This document shows, one piece after another, positions 16,746 through 25,327 of a stretch of 64,000 nucleotides of DNA (position 1 is the first letter of the stretch; each line of letters starts with the position of its first letter). The notes under the pieces are model-generated. The model searched no databases, was not told where the DNA came from, and saw nothing but the letters and a program-made list of their open reading frames with translations. The stretch is from Nocardia gamkensis NBRC 108242 (lineage in GTDB: Bacteria > Actinomycetota > Actinomycetes > Mycobacteriales > Mycobacteriaceae). Location: assembly GCF_001612985.1 (NCBI RefSeq), contig NZ_BDBM01000003.1, positions 248,001 to 312,000 of the forward strand, in the 5' to 3' direction. The position numbers and the translations under genes are program-made.

Positions 16746-18002
16746 GTGAACATCGACGACATGATCCTGGTGAGCATCGACGACCATGTGGTCGAGCCGC
16801 TCGAGATGTTCGACAACCACGTTCCGAAGAAGTGGGCCGAATTCGCCCCGAAGGTCGTCGTCGACGAGAACGGCATCGACCGGTGGGTGTACCGGGACCG
16901 GCCCACCGGCGTGGCCGGTCTCAACGCCGTCGTCACCTGGCCTGCCGAGGAGTGGGGCAAGGACCCGGCCGGATACGCCGAGATGCGGCCCGCGGTCTAC
17001 GACGTGCACGACCGTGTGCGCGACATGGACGCCAACGGCGTCCTCGCCTCCATGTGTTTCCCCACGTTCACCGGCTTCAGCGCGGGTCACCTCAGCCGCG
17101 GCGGACAGGACGAGATCACCGTCGCGATGATCTCGGCGTACAACGACTGGCACATCGAGGACTGGGCGGGCGCCTACCCGGGCCGGTTCATTCCGATCGG
17201 CATCCTGCCCATGTGGGATCCGGCCTTGGCGGTGGCCGAGATCGAGCGGCTGGCGGCGAGGGGCTGCCACTCGGTGACCATGCCGGAGCTGCCGCACATC
17301 GACGGCCTGCCCAGCTACCACGATCTCGACTACTGGGCGCCGGTGTTCCAGGCGCTGTCGGACAACGAGACGGTGATGAACCTGCACATCGGCCAAGGCT
17401 TCGGTGTGCTGCGGCTGGCGCAGGACGCCCCCATCGACAACCTGATGGTGCTGGCTCCGAGCATCTCGCTGATCGCCGCCCAGGATCTGTTGTGGGGCCC
17501 CGCCTTCCGCAGCTATCCGAAACTGAAGGTCGCGCTGTCCGAAGGCGGCGTCGGCTGGATCCCGTTCTTCCTGGACCGCTCCGACCGGCACTACACCAAC
17601 CAGCGCTGGCTGCGCCGCGACTTCGGCGGCAAGCTGCCCAGCGAGGTGTTCCGGGAGCACGTGCTCGCCTGCTACGTGACCGACAAGACCGCGCTGAAGT
17701 TCCGCCACGACATCGGCATCGACAACATCGCCTGGGAATGTGACTACCCGCACTCGGACTCGATCTGGCCGGACGCGCCCGAGTTCGTGCTGGGTGAGCT
17801 GCGGGCCGCGGGCGCCGACGACACCGACATCCACAAGATCACCTGGCAGAACGCCACCCGTCACTTCGACTGGGATCCGTTCGCGCACATCCCGAGGGAG
17901 CGGGCGACCGTGGGGGCGTTGCGGGCGAACGCGACCGACGTCGACACCTCGACCAGGTCGCGCAAGGAGTACGCCGCGGCCTATGCCCAGCGCGCGAGCT
18001 GA
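16746..18002 (+). CDS. Amidohydrolase-2 family protein (COG2159)
   Basis: A 418-aa TIM-barrel protein, paralogous to 11953. The N-terminal metal motif is again non-canonical (VSIDDHVVEP in place of HxH), and the late Asp is in WECDYPHSDS. It belongs to the actinobacterial branch often annotated as amidohydrolase near CoA-ester catabolism. The GTG/ATG context GCGAGGAGTCACGTG-AACATC sits at 16735-16749; the start at 16746 is used because GAGGAG lies about 6 nt before it. It is co-transcribed with the small gene 18012. The reaction is unknown. Confidence 0.82.
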   Translation: MNIDDMILVSIDDHVVEPLEMFDNHVPKKWAEFAPKVVVDENGIDRWVYRDRPTGVAGLNAVVTWPAEEWGKDPAGYAEMRPAVYDVHDRVRDMDANGVLASMCFPTFTGFSAGHLSRGGQDEITVAMISAYNDWHIEDWAGAYPGRFIPIGILPMWDPALAVAEIERLAARGCHSVTMPELPHIDGLPSYHDLDYWAPVFQALSDNETVMNLHIGQGFGVLRLAQDAPIDNLMVLAPSISLIAAQDLLWGPAFRSYPKLKVALSEGGVGWIPFFLDRSDRHYTNQRWLRRDFGGKLPSEVFREHVLACYVTDKTALKFRHDIGIDNIAWECDYPHSDSIWPDAPEFVLGELRAAGADDTDIHKITWQNATRHFDWDPFAHIPRERATVGALRANATDVDTSTRSRKEYAAAYAQRAS

Positions 18003-18011
18003 GGCGGCGGA

Positions 18012-18308
18012 GTGCGGCTGCTGGTCTTCTCCACTCCGCGGGACGGAATGGACGCCGAATACAACGAGTGGTACGCCGGGACGCACATCCCCGAGATGCT
18101 CGCCGTCCCCGGCGTCCTCTCCTGCACTCGCCACCGCTTGATTCGTGGCGACGCCGGTGAGGCCCGCTACCTCGCCGTGTACGACATCGACGGCGATGTC
18201 CGCACCGTGCTGGCCGAACTCGGCGAGCGCGCCGCCGACGGACGCATGGCGCTCACTCCGGCGGCCGACCCCGCCCAGACGAGAATCACCGTCTGGGAAC
18301 AGATCTGA
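18012..18308 (+). CDS. Small EthD-like alpha/beta-barrel protein
   Basis: A 98-aa protein starting with GTG at 18012, 9 nt after the amidohydrolase stop. The pattern EYNEWYAGTHIPEMLAVPGVLSCTRHRL is characteristic of the EthD/DUF4286 dimeric alpha+beta barrel family. Members occur as small accessory or isomerase-like proteins next to oxygenases and hydrolases. Its tight linkage to the amidohydrolase suggests a helper role in the same step. No catalytic residue can be assigned. Confidence 0.75.
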   Translation: MRLLVFSTPRDGMDAEYNEWYAGTHIPEMLAVPGVLSCTRHRLIRGDAGEARYLAVYDIDGDVRTVLAELGERAADGRMALTPAADPAQTRITVWEQI

Positions 18309-18331
18309 ACGGGGACAGCCAGGGCCGGGCC

Positions 18332-19489
18332 TCAGCGCGGCCCCTCCAGGATCGTCACCGCCGACACCGCGGTCGGCCCGCCGAGGTTGTGCGCCAGACC
18401 GATTCGCGCGCCGTCCACCTGGTTGACGGCGGTGCCGCGCAATTGCTCGAACAGCTCCACGCACTGCGCGACGCCGGTCGCGCCGGGCGGGTGCCCCTTC
18501 GTCTTCAGTCCGCCACTGGGATTGACCGGCAGGACGCCGCCGACCGTCGTCGCTCCGGCCTCGACCAGCTTGTGCGCCTCGAACCGCTCGGCGAAACCGA
18601 GGTCCTCGTAGCTGATCAGCTCGATGCCGGTGAAGAAATCGTGCACCTCGGCGACGTCGATGTCGGCCGGGGCGAGCCCGGCCATCGCGAACGCGGCGCG
18701 CGCCGCCCGCACCGTCGCGGGGAAGGTGGTCATGTCCCGCTTGTGCTGGTGCATCACCGAGTCGAGGCCGAGGCCGACGCCGCGGATCCACACCGGGCTG
18801 TCGGTGTAGCGGTCCACGACGTTCTCGGCGGCGAGCACCACAGCCGCGGCGCCGTCGCTCTGCGGCACGCAGTCGTACACGCCGAATGGATCGGCCACGA
18901 TCGGCGCGGTCAGCGCCTGCTCCAGCGTGATCTCGAACCGCAGGCGCGCCTTGGGGTTGCGTGCGCCGTGCCGATGGTTCTTCACCGCGACCATCGCCAA
19001 GTGCTCCCGGGTCGCGGACGACTCGTACAGGTACCGGTTGACGTGCAACGCGAAACCCGCCGGTGCGAACAGGCCGAGCTGGTAGTCCCAGGCGTTGTCC
19101 CTGGTCGAGTTCTCCCACTCGCGCAGCAGGTCCTTCTGCGCCGTCTCGCGCAACTTGTCGGCGCCGATCACGAGCGCGACGTCGACCGCGCCGGAGGAGA
19201 TTGCGAACAGCGCGTTGCGGACCGCGTCGTGACCGGTGGCGCAGGAGTTGTCGATGTGCGTCACGGGCAGGTCCGGCAGGTCCAGCGCATCGGCCAGCAC
19301 ACCTGCGGGGAAGCCGCCGGTGGTGCCTATGGCGCCCAACCAGGCGGCCTGCAGATCCGTCGTGCGCAGGCCCTTGTCGACCGAGGCCGCGCAGTCGGCG
19401 AACGCCATGAGCAGCAGGTCTTGGATGCCGAGCGCGAAATGTTCGGCGAAGGGCGTCATCCCCGCGCCGACGATGGCCACTTTCCTCAT
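18332..19489 (-). CDS. Thiolase-family protein (SCP2-thiolase/lipid-transfer type)
   Basis: A 385-aa thiolase-fold protein. The nucleophile Cys83 is present in NSCATGHDAV, and the His motif is in NPSGGLKTKGHPPGATG. The usual second Cys loop is replaced by LAHNLGGP, as in SCP-x thiolases. It probably performs thiolytic cleavage (or a related acyl-CoA step) of 3-ketoacyl-CoAs. The ATG at 19489 overlaps the stop of the DUF35 protein upstream by 4 nt, which suggests a complex, since SCP2 thiolases commonly pair with DUF35 partners. It is the last gene of the 23382-18332 operon. Confidence 0.87.
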   Translation of the reverse strand: MRKVAIVGAGMTPFAEHFALGIQDLLLMAFADCAASVDKGLRTTDLQAAWLGAIGTTGGFPAGVLADALDLPDLPVTHIDNSCATGHDAVRNALFAISSGAVDVALVIGADKLRETAQKDLLREWENSTRDNAWDYQLGLFAPAGFALHVNRYLYESSATREHLAMVAVKNHRHGARNPKARLRFEITLEQALTAPIVADPFGVYDCVPQSDGAAAVVLAAENVVDRYTDSPVWIRGVGLGLDSVMHQHKRDMTTFPATVRAARAAFAMAGLAPADIDVAEVHDFFTGIELISYEDLGFAERFEAHKLVEAGATTVGGVLPVNPSGGLKTKGHPPGATGVAQCVELFEQLRGTAVNQVDGARIGLAHNLGGPTAVSAVTILEGPR

Positions 19490-20664
19490 ACCGCCTCCGG
19501 TTCCGGTTCGAACGCGTATCCGTAATCCGGCACGCCGGAGCGCACCGCCACCCGCCGCAGGACCATGCGCCCGCGATCACCGATGGACACCGTGCCCGGG
19601 TCGGCTCCGGTGACCTTGGCCAGCGCCCGGACGCCGACGTCGTCGAGTTCCACGATCACCAGCGAGTACGGGCTCTTCAGCCCGGGCACCGGGATACGCA
19701 CCGTCGTCTCGGCGTAGACGCTGCCGGTCCGCGGCAGCGGCACCAGGGTGTAGCCGGTACTGAGACTGCCGTCCCGGCCCATCCGGTAGCGGGGCGGGAA
19801 GTCCAGCTCCGCGCTGTCACCGTGCCTGCCCGCCTCCCAGCGGACCTTGGCCTCGAACGCGCGCTCGTAGGCGGCCAGCGACATCGGCAGGTCCGCGCCG
19901 GGCAGGGCGACGACCTCCGGAACCGCCCGCGCGGGCGGTTCGTTGCGCCGCACCCGGGCAGCGCCCGGCACCACCATGACCCCGCTCAGGTCGGCCTGCT
20001 CCACGCCGACCAGCAAGCCTGCTCCGCCCCAGTCGGCCATCGCGGCGAGCGCGAACAGCCCTGCGCTGGCGCCCAGCGTCGGCAATCGCGGCGGTGCGGC
20101 CAGGCACAGCTCCGCCGCCTGCTTGTGATCGACGCCCGCCACCGCCACCGGTGTGTCCAGCCACGCCGCCGAAAGTGAGGCGACCAGACCCCTTTCGTGC
20201 AGCAAGCGGGGATCGCCGTAGTCGTGCACCGCGCCGAGGGCGTTGCGGGTACGCACCGGCAGGCTGCGCGTGACGCGCGCCGCGGTGCGCACCTGCAGGC
20301 CTTCGCGGTCGGACACCCAGGCCGCGACCGCGCCCGCCGGTTCCATGTCGACACCGATGACCAGCGTGCGCGGGCGCGCCGAACTCGAGGCGTCCAGCGC
20401 CGCCGGGGCGCCGCCGAGCCGCTCGATGACCTCCAGTTCGGGATCCAATCCCAGACCGGCCAGCAGGACGGCGGCGTTGCTGCTCTCCACCAGCGGCAGA
20501 TCGCGGCTGACCAGCACGACGCGTTCCACCGGTTCGCCGGACGCGACGGCGGATCGCCCGGCCTCCACCGCCAGGGTGACGGCGTCCTCGTCGTCGCCGG
20601 CGATCCGGCTGCGCTGGCTACCCCAGCAGGGCAGGTACGTGCCCAGCGATGCGATGTACGGCAT
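19486..20664 (-). CDS. HMG-CoA-synthase-like protein with C-terminal DUF35 OB-fold
   Basis: A 392-aa two-part protein. The first ~260 residues (MPYIASLGTYLPCWGSQRSR onward) look like a divergent hydroxymethylglutaryl-CoA-synthase/KASIII fold. The last ~110 (GYTLVPLPRTGSVYAETTVR, then SPYSLVIVELDD) resemble the DUF35 OB-fold that binds acyl-CoA. No zinc-ribbon cysteines are present. The thiolase gene overlaps it by 4 nt. A non-catalytic or condensing partner for that thiolase is likely. Read-through frames upstream of 20664 overlap the CoA-transferase gene and are not real. Confidence 0.75.
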   Translation of the reverse strand: MPYIASLGTYLPCWGSQRSRIAGDDEDAVTLAVEAGRSAVASGEPVERVVLVSRDLPLVESSNAAVLLAGLGLDPELEVIERLGGAPAALDASSSARPRTLVIGVDMEPAGAVAAWVSDREGLQVRTAARVTRSLPVRTRNALGAVHDYGDPRLLHERGLVASLSAAWLDTPVAVAGVDHKQAAELCLAAPPRLPTLGASAGLFALAAMADWGGAGLLVGVEQADLSGVMVVPGAARVRRNEPPARAVPEVVALPGADLPMSLAAYERAFEAKVRWEAGRHGDSAELDFPPRYRMGRDGSLSTGYTLVPLPRTGSVYAETTVRIPVPGLKSPYSLVIVELDDVGVRALAKVTGADPGTVSIGDRGRMVLRRVAVRSGVPDYGYAFEPEPEAV

Positions 20665-20683
20665 CGGTCCCTCTTTCCCGCGC

Positions 20684-21919
20684 CTAGGCCACCGCGCCGG
20701 CGGCCTTGAGCGCGATGATGCGATCCCAATCCAGGCCGAGTTCGAGCAGGATCTCCTCGGTCTGGGCGGCGAATTCGGGGCCGGGCCGCAGTTCCGGTGC
20801 GCCGACGTCGAACTGCACCGGACTGGACACCAGTTCCAACTCCCCTGCCGGAAGCAGATATTCGTTCGCCCTGATCTGCGCGTCCTGCGTCACCTGCCAC
20901 GAGTCCTGCACCGGAGCCCACGGCCCGGCCAGGGTGGCGAAGCGCTCGCTCCACTCGGCCAGCGTGCGTTGCTCGATCACCTCGCGCAGGATCTGCACCG
21001 CCTCGGCGGTGTGCGCCGCGATCTGCGCCGCGTCGGCGAAGCGCGGGTCATCGGCCAGTTCCGGGCGGTCGATATGCCTGCAGACGTCCGCCCAGAACTT
21101 GGCCGGTTGCAGCATGACGAACGACAGATAGCGATCGTCGGCGGTGGCGTAGAGCCCCGACAGCGGATTGGTCGGCGCGCCGTGGGCGCCGGGCACCGGC
21201 GCCACCAGCGGTTTGTCCTGGCTGGCCGACAACGCGACGGTGTGCCCCATCGCCCACAGCCCGCTACCGAGCAGCGAGACGTCGACCACCGAAGGTTGCC
21301 CGGTCCGTTCGCGTTTCAGCAGGGCGGCGGCGATCCCGCCGGCGAGATTGGTGCCGGAGATGGTGTCGCCGAACGCCGGGCCGGGCGGTTGGATCATGCC
21401 CTCCGAGCCCGGCGGGGTGATGGTGGCCGCGATACCGCCACGGCACCAGAACGCGGTCATGTCGTAGCCGCCGCGGCCGGATTCGACGCCGCGCGGGCCC
21501 AGCGCGCTGCCCCGCGCGTAGACGATATCCGGGTTCACCGCGCGGATGTCCTCCACGTCGATGCCGAACTTGGTGCGCGCCTGCGGCAGGAAGCTGGTCA
21601 GGAACACGTCCGCCCGCCGGGCCAGGTCGTAGATCACCTCCCGGCCCTCGGCCACCGACATGTCCACCCCGATGCTGCGCTTGCCCCGGTTGGCATGCTC
21701 CACATTGGGATTGGGGTCGCCCTCGATCTTGAACGCCCCCACCTGCCGCAGTCCGCGCTGCGGGTCACCGGTGACGGCGTGCTCGACCTTGACGACGTCG
21801 GCCCCCCAGTCGGAGAGCACCGCGCCCGCCGACGGGACGAAACCGTACATCGCGACCTCGAGCACCCGGATGCCCTCCAGCGGCTTGCTCACCGCGTCAC
21901 CTCGCTCGGGCTCGCTCAC
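20684..21919 (-). CDS. CaiB/BaiF-family CoA transferase
   Basis: A 411-aa class III CoA transferase. The N-terminal Rossmann part has VLEVAMYGFVPSAGAVLSDWGADVVKVEH and NRGKRSIGVDM. The catalytic Asp is probably Asp153 in GRGGYDMTAFW. It would move CoA between an acyl-CoA and a free acid, saving ATP, or act as a racemase of the AMACR type. The ATG at 21919 overlaps the aldehyde dehydrogenase stop by 4 nt. An alternative Met (MSKPLEG-type start at VSKPLEG) lies 10 codons in. Confidence 0.87.
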   Translation of the reverse strand: MSEPERGDAVSKPLEGIRVLEVAMYGFVPSAGAVLSDWGADVVKVEHAVTGDPQRGLRQVGAFKIEGDPNPNVEHANRGKRSIGVDMSVAEGREVIYDLARRADVFLTSFLPQARTKFGIDVEDIRAVNPDIVYARGSALGPRGVESGRGGYDMTAFWCRGGIAATITPPGSEGMIQPPGPAFGDTISGTNLAGGIAAALLKRERTGQPSVVDVSLLGSGLWAMGHTVALSASQDKPLVAPVPGAHGAPTNPLSGLYATADDRYLSFVMLQPAKFWADVCRHIDRPELADDPRFADAAQIAAHTAEAVQILREVIEQRTLAEWSERFATLAGPWAPVQDSWQVTQDAQIRANEYLLPAGELELVSSPVQFDVGAPELRPGPEFAAQTEEILLELGLDWDRIIALKAAGAVA

Positions 21920-23382
21920 GCGACCACCTCCGCGAGGGTCTTGCGCTCCAGGAACTCCTCCAGGCCGACGCGACCCATCTCACGGCCGATGCCGGACTGC
22001 TTGTATCCGCCGAAGGGCGCGTCGGGATGGAAGTAGTTGCCGCCGTTGATGCTCAACGTGCCGGTGCGGACCCGCCGCGCCACCGCCTTGGCCCGTTCGG
22101 CGTCGGCGCCGAACACCGCGCCGGACAGGCCGTAGATGGAGTTGTTCGCGATCCTTATCGCGTCCTGGTCGTCGGTGTAGGGGATGAGGGTCAGCACCGG
22201 GCCGAACACCTCCTCCTGCGCGATCTCGCTGTCCGGGTCGACGTTCGCCAGCAGGGTGGGCTTGTAGAAGTAGCCCGGATTCAGTTTCTCGCCGCCGGTC
22301 ACGAGCGTGGCGCCGCCCTCGACCGCCCGCTGCACCATGCCGTGCACCTTGTCCCGCTGGCGTTCGCTGATCAACGGGCCCATATAGGTTTTGGGATCAC
22401 CGGGGTCGCCCCAGGTGACGTGGGCGAAATTGGCCGCGATCAGCTCGGCGACCTTGTCGTGGTCCTGGCGCGGCACCAGCACGCGCGTGGTCAGCGCGCA
22501 GCCCTGCCCGGCATGGGTGACCACGCTGAACGCCGCGAACAGCGCGGCTTTGGTGTAATCGGCGTCGTCGAGCAGGATCATCGCCGATTTGCCGCCCAGC
22601 TCCAGGAACACCTTTTTCAGGGTGCCGCTGGCGGCGGCCATGATCTGGCGCCCCACCGGCGTGGACCCGGTGAAGGTGACTACGTCGACGTCCGGGTGGG
22701 TGGTCATCCGCTTACCGACCTCGATATCGGAGGAGGCCAGGACGTTGACCACGCCGGGCGGGATGTCGGTGTGCCGGGCGATGATCTCGCCCAGCGCCAA
22801 GGTGGCCAGCGGAGTATCGGGCGCGCCCTTGAGCACCACGGTGCATCCGGCGGCGAGGGAGGGCGCGAGCTTGGCCAGCGCCAGCTGATGCGGGTAGTTG
22901 TAGGCGGCGATGGCGGCCACCACGCCCGCGGCTTCCAGCTCGACCCAGCGCCGGTGCTGCTGACCGCGGATCTCGACCACGCCGAGATCTTCGCTCCAGG
23001 CGTAGTCCGCCAGGAGTCCGGCGTAGTAGCGCACGATCTCGAACGGGACCTCGAGCTGGTTGCCGTGGGTCAGCGTGCGCGTCGCCCCGACTTCGGCGAT
23101 GGTCAGTTCCCGCAGCTCCTCCACGTTGTCGCGCAACGCCTGGTAGAGCTGGTTCAGACAGTGCGCCCGGAACTCGTGGTTCGCCGCCCAGTCGGTGGTG
23201 TCGAAGGCCCGCCGCGCCGCCGCGACGGCCGCGTCCACCTCGGCCACACCGGCTTCCGGCGCGTAGCCGTACACCGCGCCGGTCGCGGGATCGAGCGACG
23301 CGAGCGTGCGCCCGGTCTCGACCAGCTGCCCGTCGATCAGCAGCCGCCGCGCCACCGCTGTCGCCTGTTCCTGCGTTGACAT
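21916..23382 (-). CDS. NAD(P)-dependent aldehyde dehydrogenase
   Basis: A 488-aa aldehyde dehydrogenase of normal length with complete catalytic residues: Asn162 in AYNYPHQLALAK, Glu261 in LELGGKS and Cys295 in HAGQGCALTT. It oxidises an aldehyde to the acid; a CoA-acylating role is not indicated. It is the first gene of a minus-strand operon (ALDH, CaiB, DUF35 protein, thiolase). The promoter faces the SDR/P450 operon across a 303-nt gap that contains block I palindromes. It could complete the oxidation begun by the mycofactocin-type SDR. Confidence 0.92.
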   Translation of the reverse strand: MSTQEQATAVARRLLIDGQLVETGRTLASLDPATGAVYGYAPEAGVAEVDAAVAAARRAFDTTDWAANHEFRAHCLNQLYQALRDNVEELRELTIAEVGATRTLTHGNQLEVPFEIVRYYAGLLADYAWSEDLGVVEIRGQQHRRWVELEAAGVVAAIAAYNYPHQLALAKLAPSLAAGCTVVLKGAPDTPLATLALGEIIARHTDIPPGVVNVLASSDIEVGKRMTTHPDVDVVTFTGSTPVGRQIMAAASGTLKKVFLELGGKSAMILLDDADYTKAALFAAFSVVTHAGQGCALTTRVLVPRQDHDKVAELIAANFAHVTWGDPGDPKTYMGPLISERQRDKVHGMVQRAVEGGATLVTGGEKLNPGYFYKPTLLANVDPDSEIAQEEVFGPVLTLIPYTDDQDAIRIANNSIYGLSGAVFGADAERAKAVARRVRTGTLSINGGNYFHPDAPFGGYKQSGIGREMGRVGLEEFLERKTLAEVVA

Positions 23383-23402
23383 CCTGTCTCCTCGCCGGAT
23401 GT

Positions 23403-23439
23403 GGAAATTAGATTCTCTATAACGGAGAATTTAACACTC
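23403..23439. promoter_or_regulatory. Tandem block I operators before ALDH operon
   Basis: GGAAATTAGATTCTC (23403-23417) repeats the variant seen at 10279. A second site, GAGAATTTAACACTC (23425-23439), follows with a 22-nt centre-to-centre offset, about two helical turns. The central part reads ATTCTC-N7-GAGAAT, a perfect 6-bp repeat. It begins 21 nt upstream of the ALDH start on the minus strand. Confidence 0.6.
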
Positions 23440-23545
23440 GCGATAGCGGAATGCAGCAACAATCGCCAAGCTGCGCAGGCTCGGAAATCCCACCTCCGAC
23501 CCGAGGAGGACGCGAAAGCACCGGCTGCGCTGCGACTCTTGCGTC

Positions 23546-23573
23546 CGAGAACCGAACGAGAGTACGGTTCTCG
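23546..23573. promoter_or_regulatory. 9-bp inverted repeat with embedded block I operator
   Basis: CGAGAACCG (23546-23554) and CGGTTCTCG (23565-23573) are perfect 9-bp arms around a 10-nt loop. Inside it, GAGAGTACGGTTCTC (23558-23572) fits GAGAAT-N3-ATTCTC with one mismatch per arm. It lies just before the ribosome-binding site of the small frame at 23594 and would control the rightward SDR/P450 operon. Confidence 0.6.
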
Positions 23574-23593
23574 CAATCGGAAGGGAGATTCTT

Positions 23594-23689
23594 GTGGTGG
23601 ACACGACAACACGGATCCCGGTCTCGACGCGGCCGCGCGCACGCCGGTCGCCGATCGGCGCGATCACCGGAGAGGGGTCGCACGCGTGA
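23594..23689 (+). CDS. Possible 31-aa small protein/leader peptide
   Basis: A 31-codon frame starting with GTG at 23594, with AAGGGAG 6 nt upstream. It ends in TGA that overlaps the GTG start of the SDR (GTGA). It would encode a basic, Ser/Thr/Arg-rich peptide (VVDTTTRIPVSTRPRARR, ending ITGEGSHA). A good ribosome-binding site and start-stop coupling support translation, and the coupling could tune SDR expression. It has no domain I recognise, and the frame may be chance. Confidence 0.35.
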   Translation: MVDTTTRIPVSTRPRARRSPIGAITGEGSHA

Positions 23690-24393
23690 AGACGGCCGTG
23701 GTCACCGGAGGGGCGTCCGGCATCGGGCTGGGCATCGCACAGCGGTTGCGCAGCACCGGATTCCACGTCGCGTCCCTCGACCTCAATCCGCCCGCCGACG
23801 ACGACTTCGCCTACCGGGCCGACGTCACCGAACCGGAGCAGATCGCCGACGCGCTGACCGCCATCCGGGCGAAGCTGGGCCCGGTCACCGTGCTGGTGAA
23901 CGCCGCGGGCATCGACGGCTTCAAGCGCTTCCAGAACATCTCGTTCGCCGAATGGCAGCGGGTGATCGACGTCAATCTCAACGGCGTCTTCCACTGCGTC
24001 CAAGCGGTGCTGCCGGACATGCTGGCGGCCGGGTGGGGGCGCATCGTCAATATCTCCTCCTCGAGCACGCATTCGGGCCAGCCGTTCATGACGCACTACG
24101 TCTCGGCCAAGTCGGCGGTCAACGGCCTGACCAAAGCGCTGGCGCTGGAGCTGGGCCCGTCCGGCATCACCGTGAACGCGGTGCCGCCGGGGTTCATCGA
24201 CACCCCGATGCTGCGCAAGAACGAGGAGGCGCGCCGGCTCGGCGGCTCCGTCGAGGACCACATCCAGCGGACCCCGGTTCGCCGGGTCGGCACACCCGAC
24301 GACATCGCCGCCGCCTGCGCGTTCCTCATCTCCGAGGAGGCCGGTTACATCACCGGCCAGATCATCGGCGTCAACGGCGGCCGCAATACCTGA
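23686..24393 (+). CDS. SDR-family oxidoreductase
   Basis: A 235-aa classical short-chain dehydrogenase. It has the cofactor motif TGGASGIGLG near the N-terminus, NAAG, the Ser in NISSSS and the catalytic YVSAKSAV. The C-terminal TGQIIGVNGG is typical. GTG at 23686 is chosen because GAGAGGGG lies about 8 nt before it and the frame starts directly with the Rossmann strand. It probably interconverts a hydroxy and a keto group. It is the first enzyme of the rightward operon that continues with a second SDR, ferredoxin and P450. Confidence 0.85.
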   Translation: MKTAVVTGGASGIGLGIAQRLRSTGFHVASLDLNPPADDDFAYRADVTEPEQIADALTAIRAKLGPVTVLVNAAGIDGFKRFQNISFAEWQRVIDVNLNGVFHCVQAVLPDMLAAGWGRIVNISSSSTHSGQPFMTHYVSAKSAVNGLTKALALELGPSGITVNAVPPGFIDTPMLRKNEEARRLGGSVEDHIQRTPVRRVGTPDDIAAACAFLISEEAGYITGQIIGVNGGRNT

Positions 24394-24452
24394 GATCCGT
24401 TGCGCAGCAGGCACATCGGGTCAGCACGAAAAGCAAGAACGAAAGGATTGCC

Positions 24453-25313
24453 GTGGGACGCGTAGAGGGCAAGGTCGCCTTCGTCACCGGAGCCGCTCGT
24501 GGCCAAGGCCGCAGTCATGCGGTACGGCTGGCGCAGGAAGGTGCCGACATCATCGCGGTGGACATCTGCCGTGACATCGATACGATCGGGTACGCGCTGT
24601 CGCGCCAGGAGGATCTGGACGAGACCGCCCGGCTGGTCGAGAAGACCGGCCGCCGCATCGTCGCCGAACCGGCCGACGTGCGCGAGGCCGGACAACTGCG
24701 CGCCGTGCTGGAACGCGGTATCGCCGAGTTCGGCCGGCTGGACATCGTCATCGCCCAGGCGGGCATCGCGGGCATGAAGGGCACGCCGCAGTGGCAGGCC
24801 TGGTCCGACGTGATCGACACCAACCTGGTCGGCGTCATCAATACCATCCAGGTCGCGCTGCCCCATCTGAGCGCGGGCGGGTCGATCATCGCCACCGGCT
24901 CGGTGGCCGCGCTGATGGACGTGTCCAAAGTGGACCAGCCGGGCAAGGATCCCGGCGGGATCGCCTACGTGGTCGCCAAACGCGGCCTCGCGCAGTATGT
25001 TCACGCGCTCGCGTTGCACATCGCGCCGCAGAACATCCGCGCCAACGTCATCCACCCCACCAACTGCAACACCCCGATGCTGCAGAGCGAACCGATGTAC
25101 CGGTCCTTCCGCCCCGACCTGGAGCATCCCACCCGCGCGGACGCCGAGCCCGCCTTCCATGTGCAGCAGGCCATGCCGACCCCCTACGTCGAGCCGGAGG
25201 ACATCAGCGACGCGGTGCTGTTCCTGGCCTCCGACGAGGCGCGCTACATCACCGGCACGCAGTTGCGCGTCGACGCGGGCGGCTACCTGAAGTGGTACGA
25301 CTACCACGTCTGA
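24453..25313 (+). CDS. Mycofactocin-coupled-type SDR oxidoreductase
   Basis: A 286-aa SDR starting with GTG at 24453, with GAAAGGA upstream. Motifs: TGAARGQGRSHA, Ser in ATGSVAA and YVVAKRGL. The insertion after the second strand (VDICRDIDTIGYALSRQEDL then DETARLVEKTGRR) is the hallmark of the mycofactocin-coupled SDR family (TIGR03971-like), whose NAD is held tightly and recycled by mycofactocin. I recognise this by pattern only. It would oxidise an alcohol, perhaps the product of the adjacent P450. No mft genes are in the window. Confidence 0.82.
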   Translation: MGRVEGKVAFVTGAARGQGRSHAVRLAQEGADIIAVDICRDIDTIGYALSRQEDLDETARLVEKTGRRIVAEPADVREAGQLRAVLERGIAEFGRLDIVIAQAGIAGMKGTPQWQAWSDVIDTNLVGVINTIQVALPHLSAGGSIIATGSVAALMDVSKVDQPGKDPGGIAYVVAKRGLAQYVHALALHIAPQNIRANVIHPTNCNTPMLQSEPMYRSFRPDLEHPTRADAEPAFHVQQAMPTPYVEPEDISDAVLFLASDEARYITGTQLRVDAGGYLKWYDYHV

Positions 25314-25327
25314 GAGGAAGACAAACC

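Larger units (their letters stand above)
23383..23685. other. Divergent promoter region between ALDH and SDR operons
   Basis: A 303-nt divergent gap containing tandem block I palindromes at 23403-23439, a longer inverted repeat at 23546-23573 and a 31-codon candidate small gene at 23594-23689. Each direction thus appears to have its own operator: 23403 is close to the ALDH start and 23558 is close to the rightward start. Confidence 0.6.

Noticed and set aside
16650..19580. A 976-codon minus-strand open frame over the amidohydrolase and thiolase
   Set aside because: It is a shadow of 16746-18308 and of the thiolase in another frame; no motifs.
23546..23573. Rho-independent terminator
   Set aside because: The stem sits between two divergent promoters, so no transcript ends there; an operator fits better.
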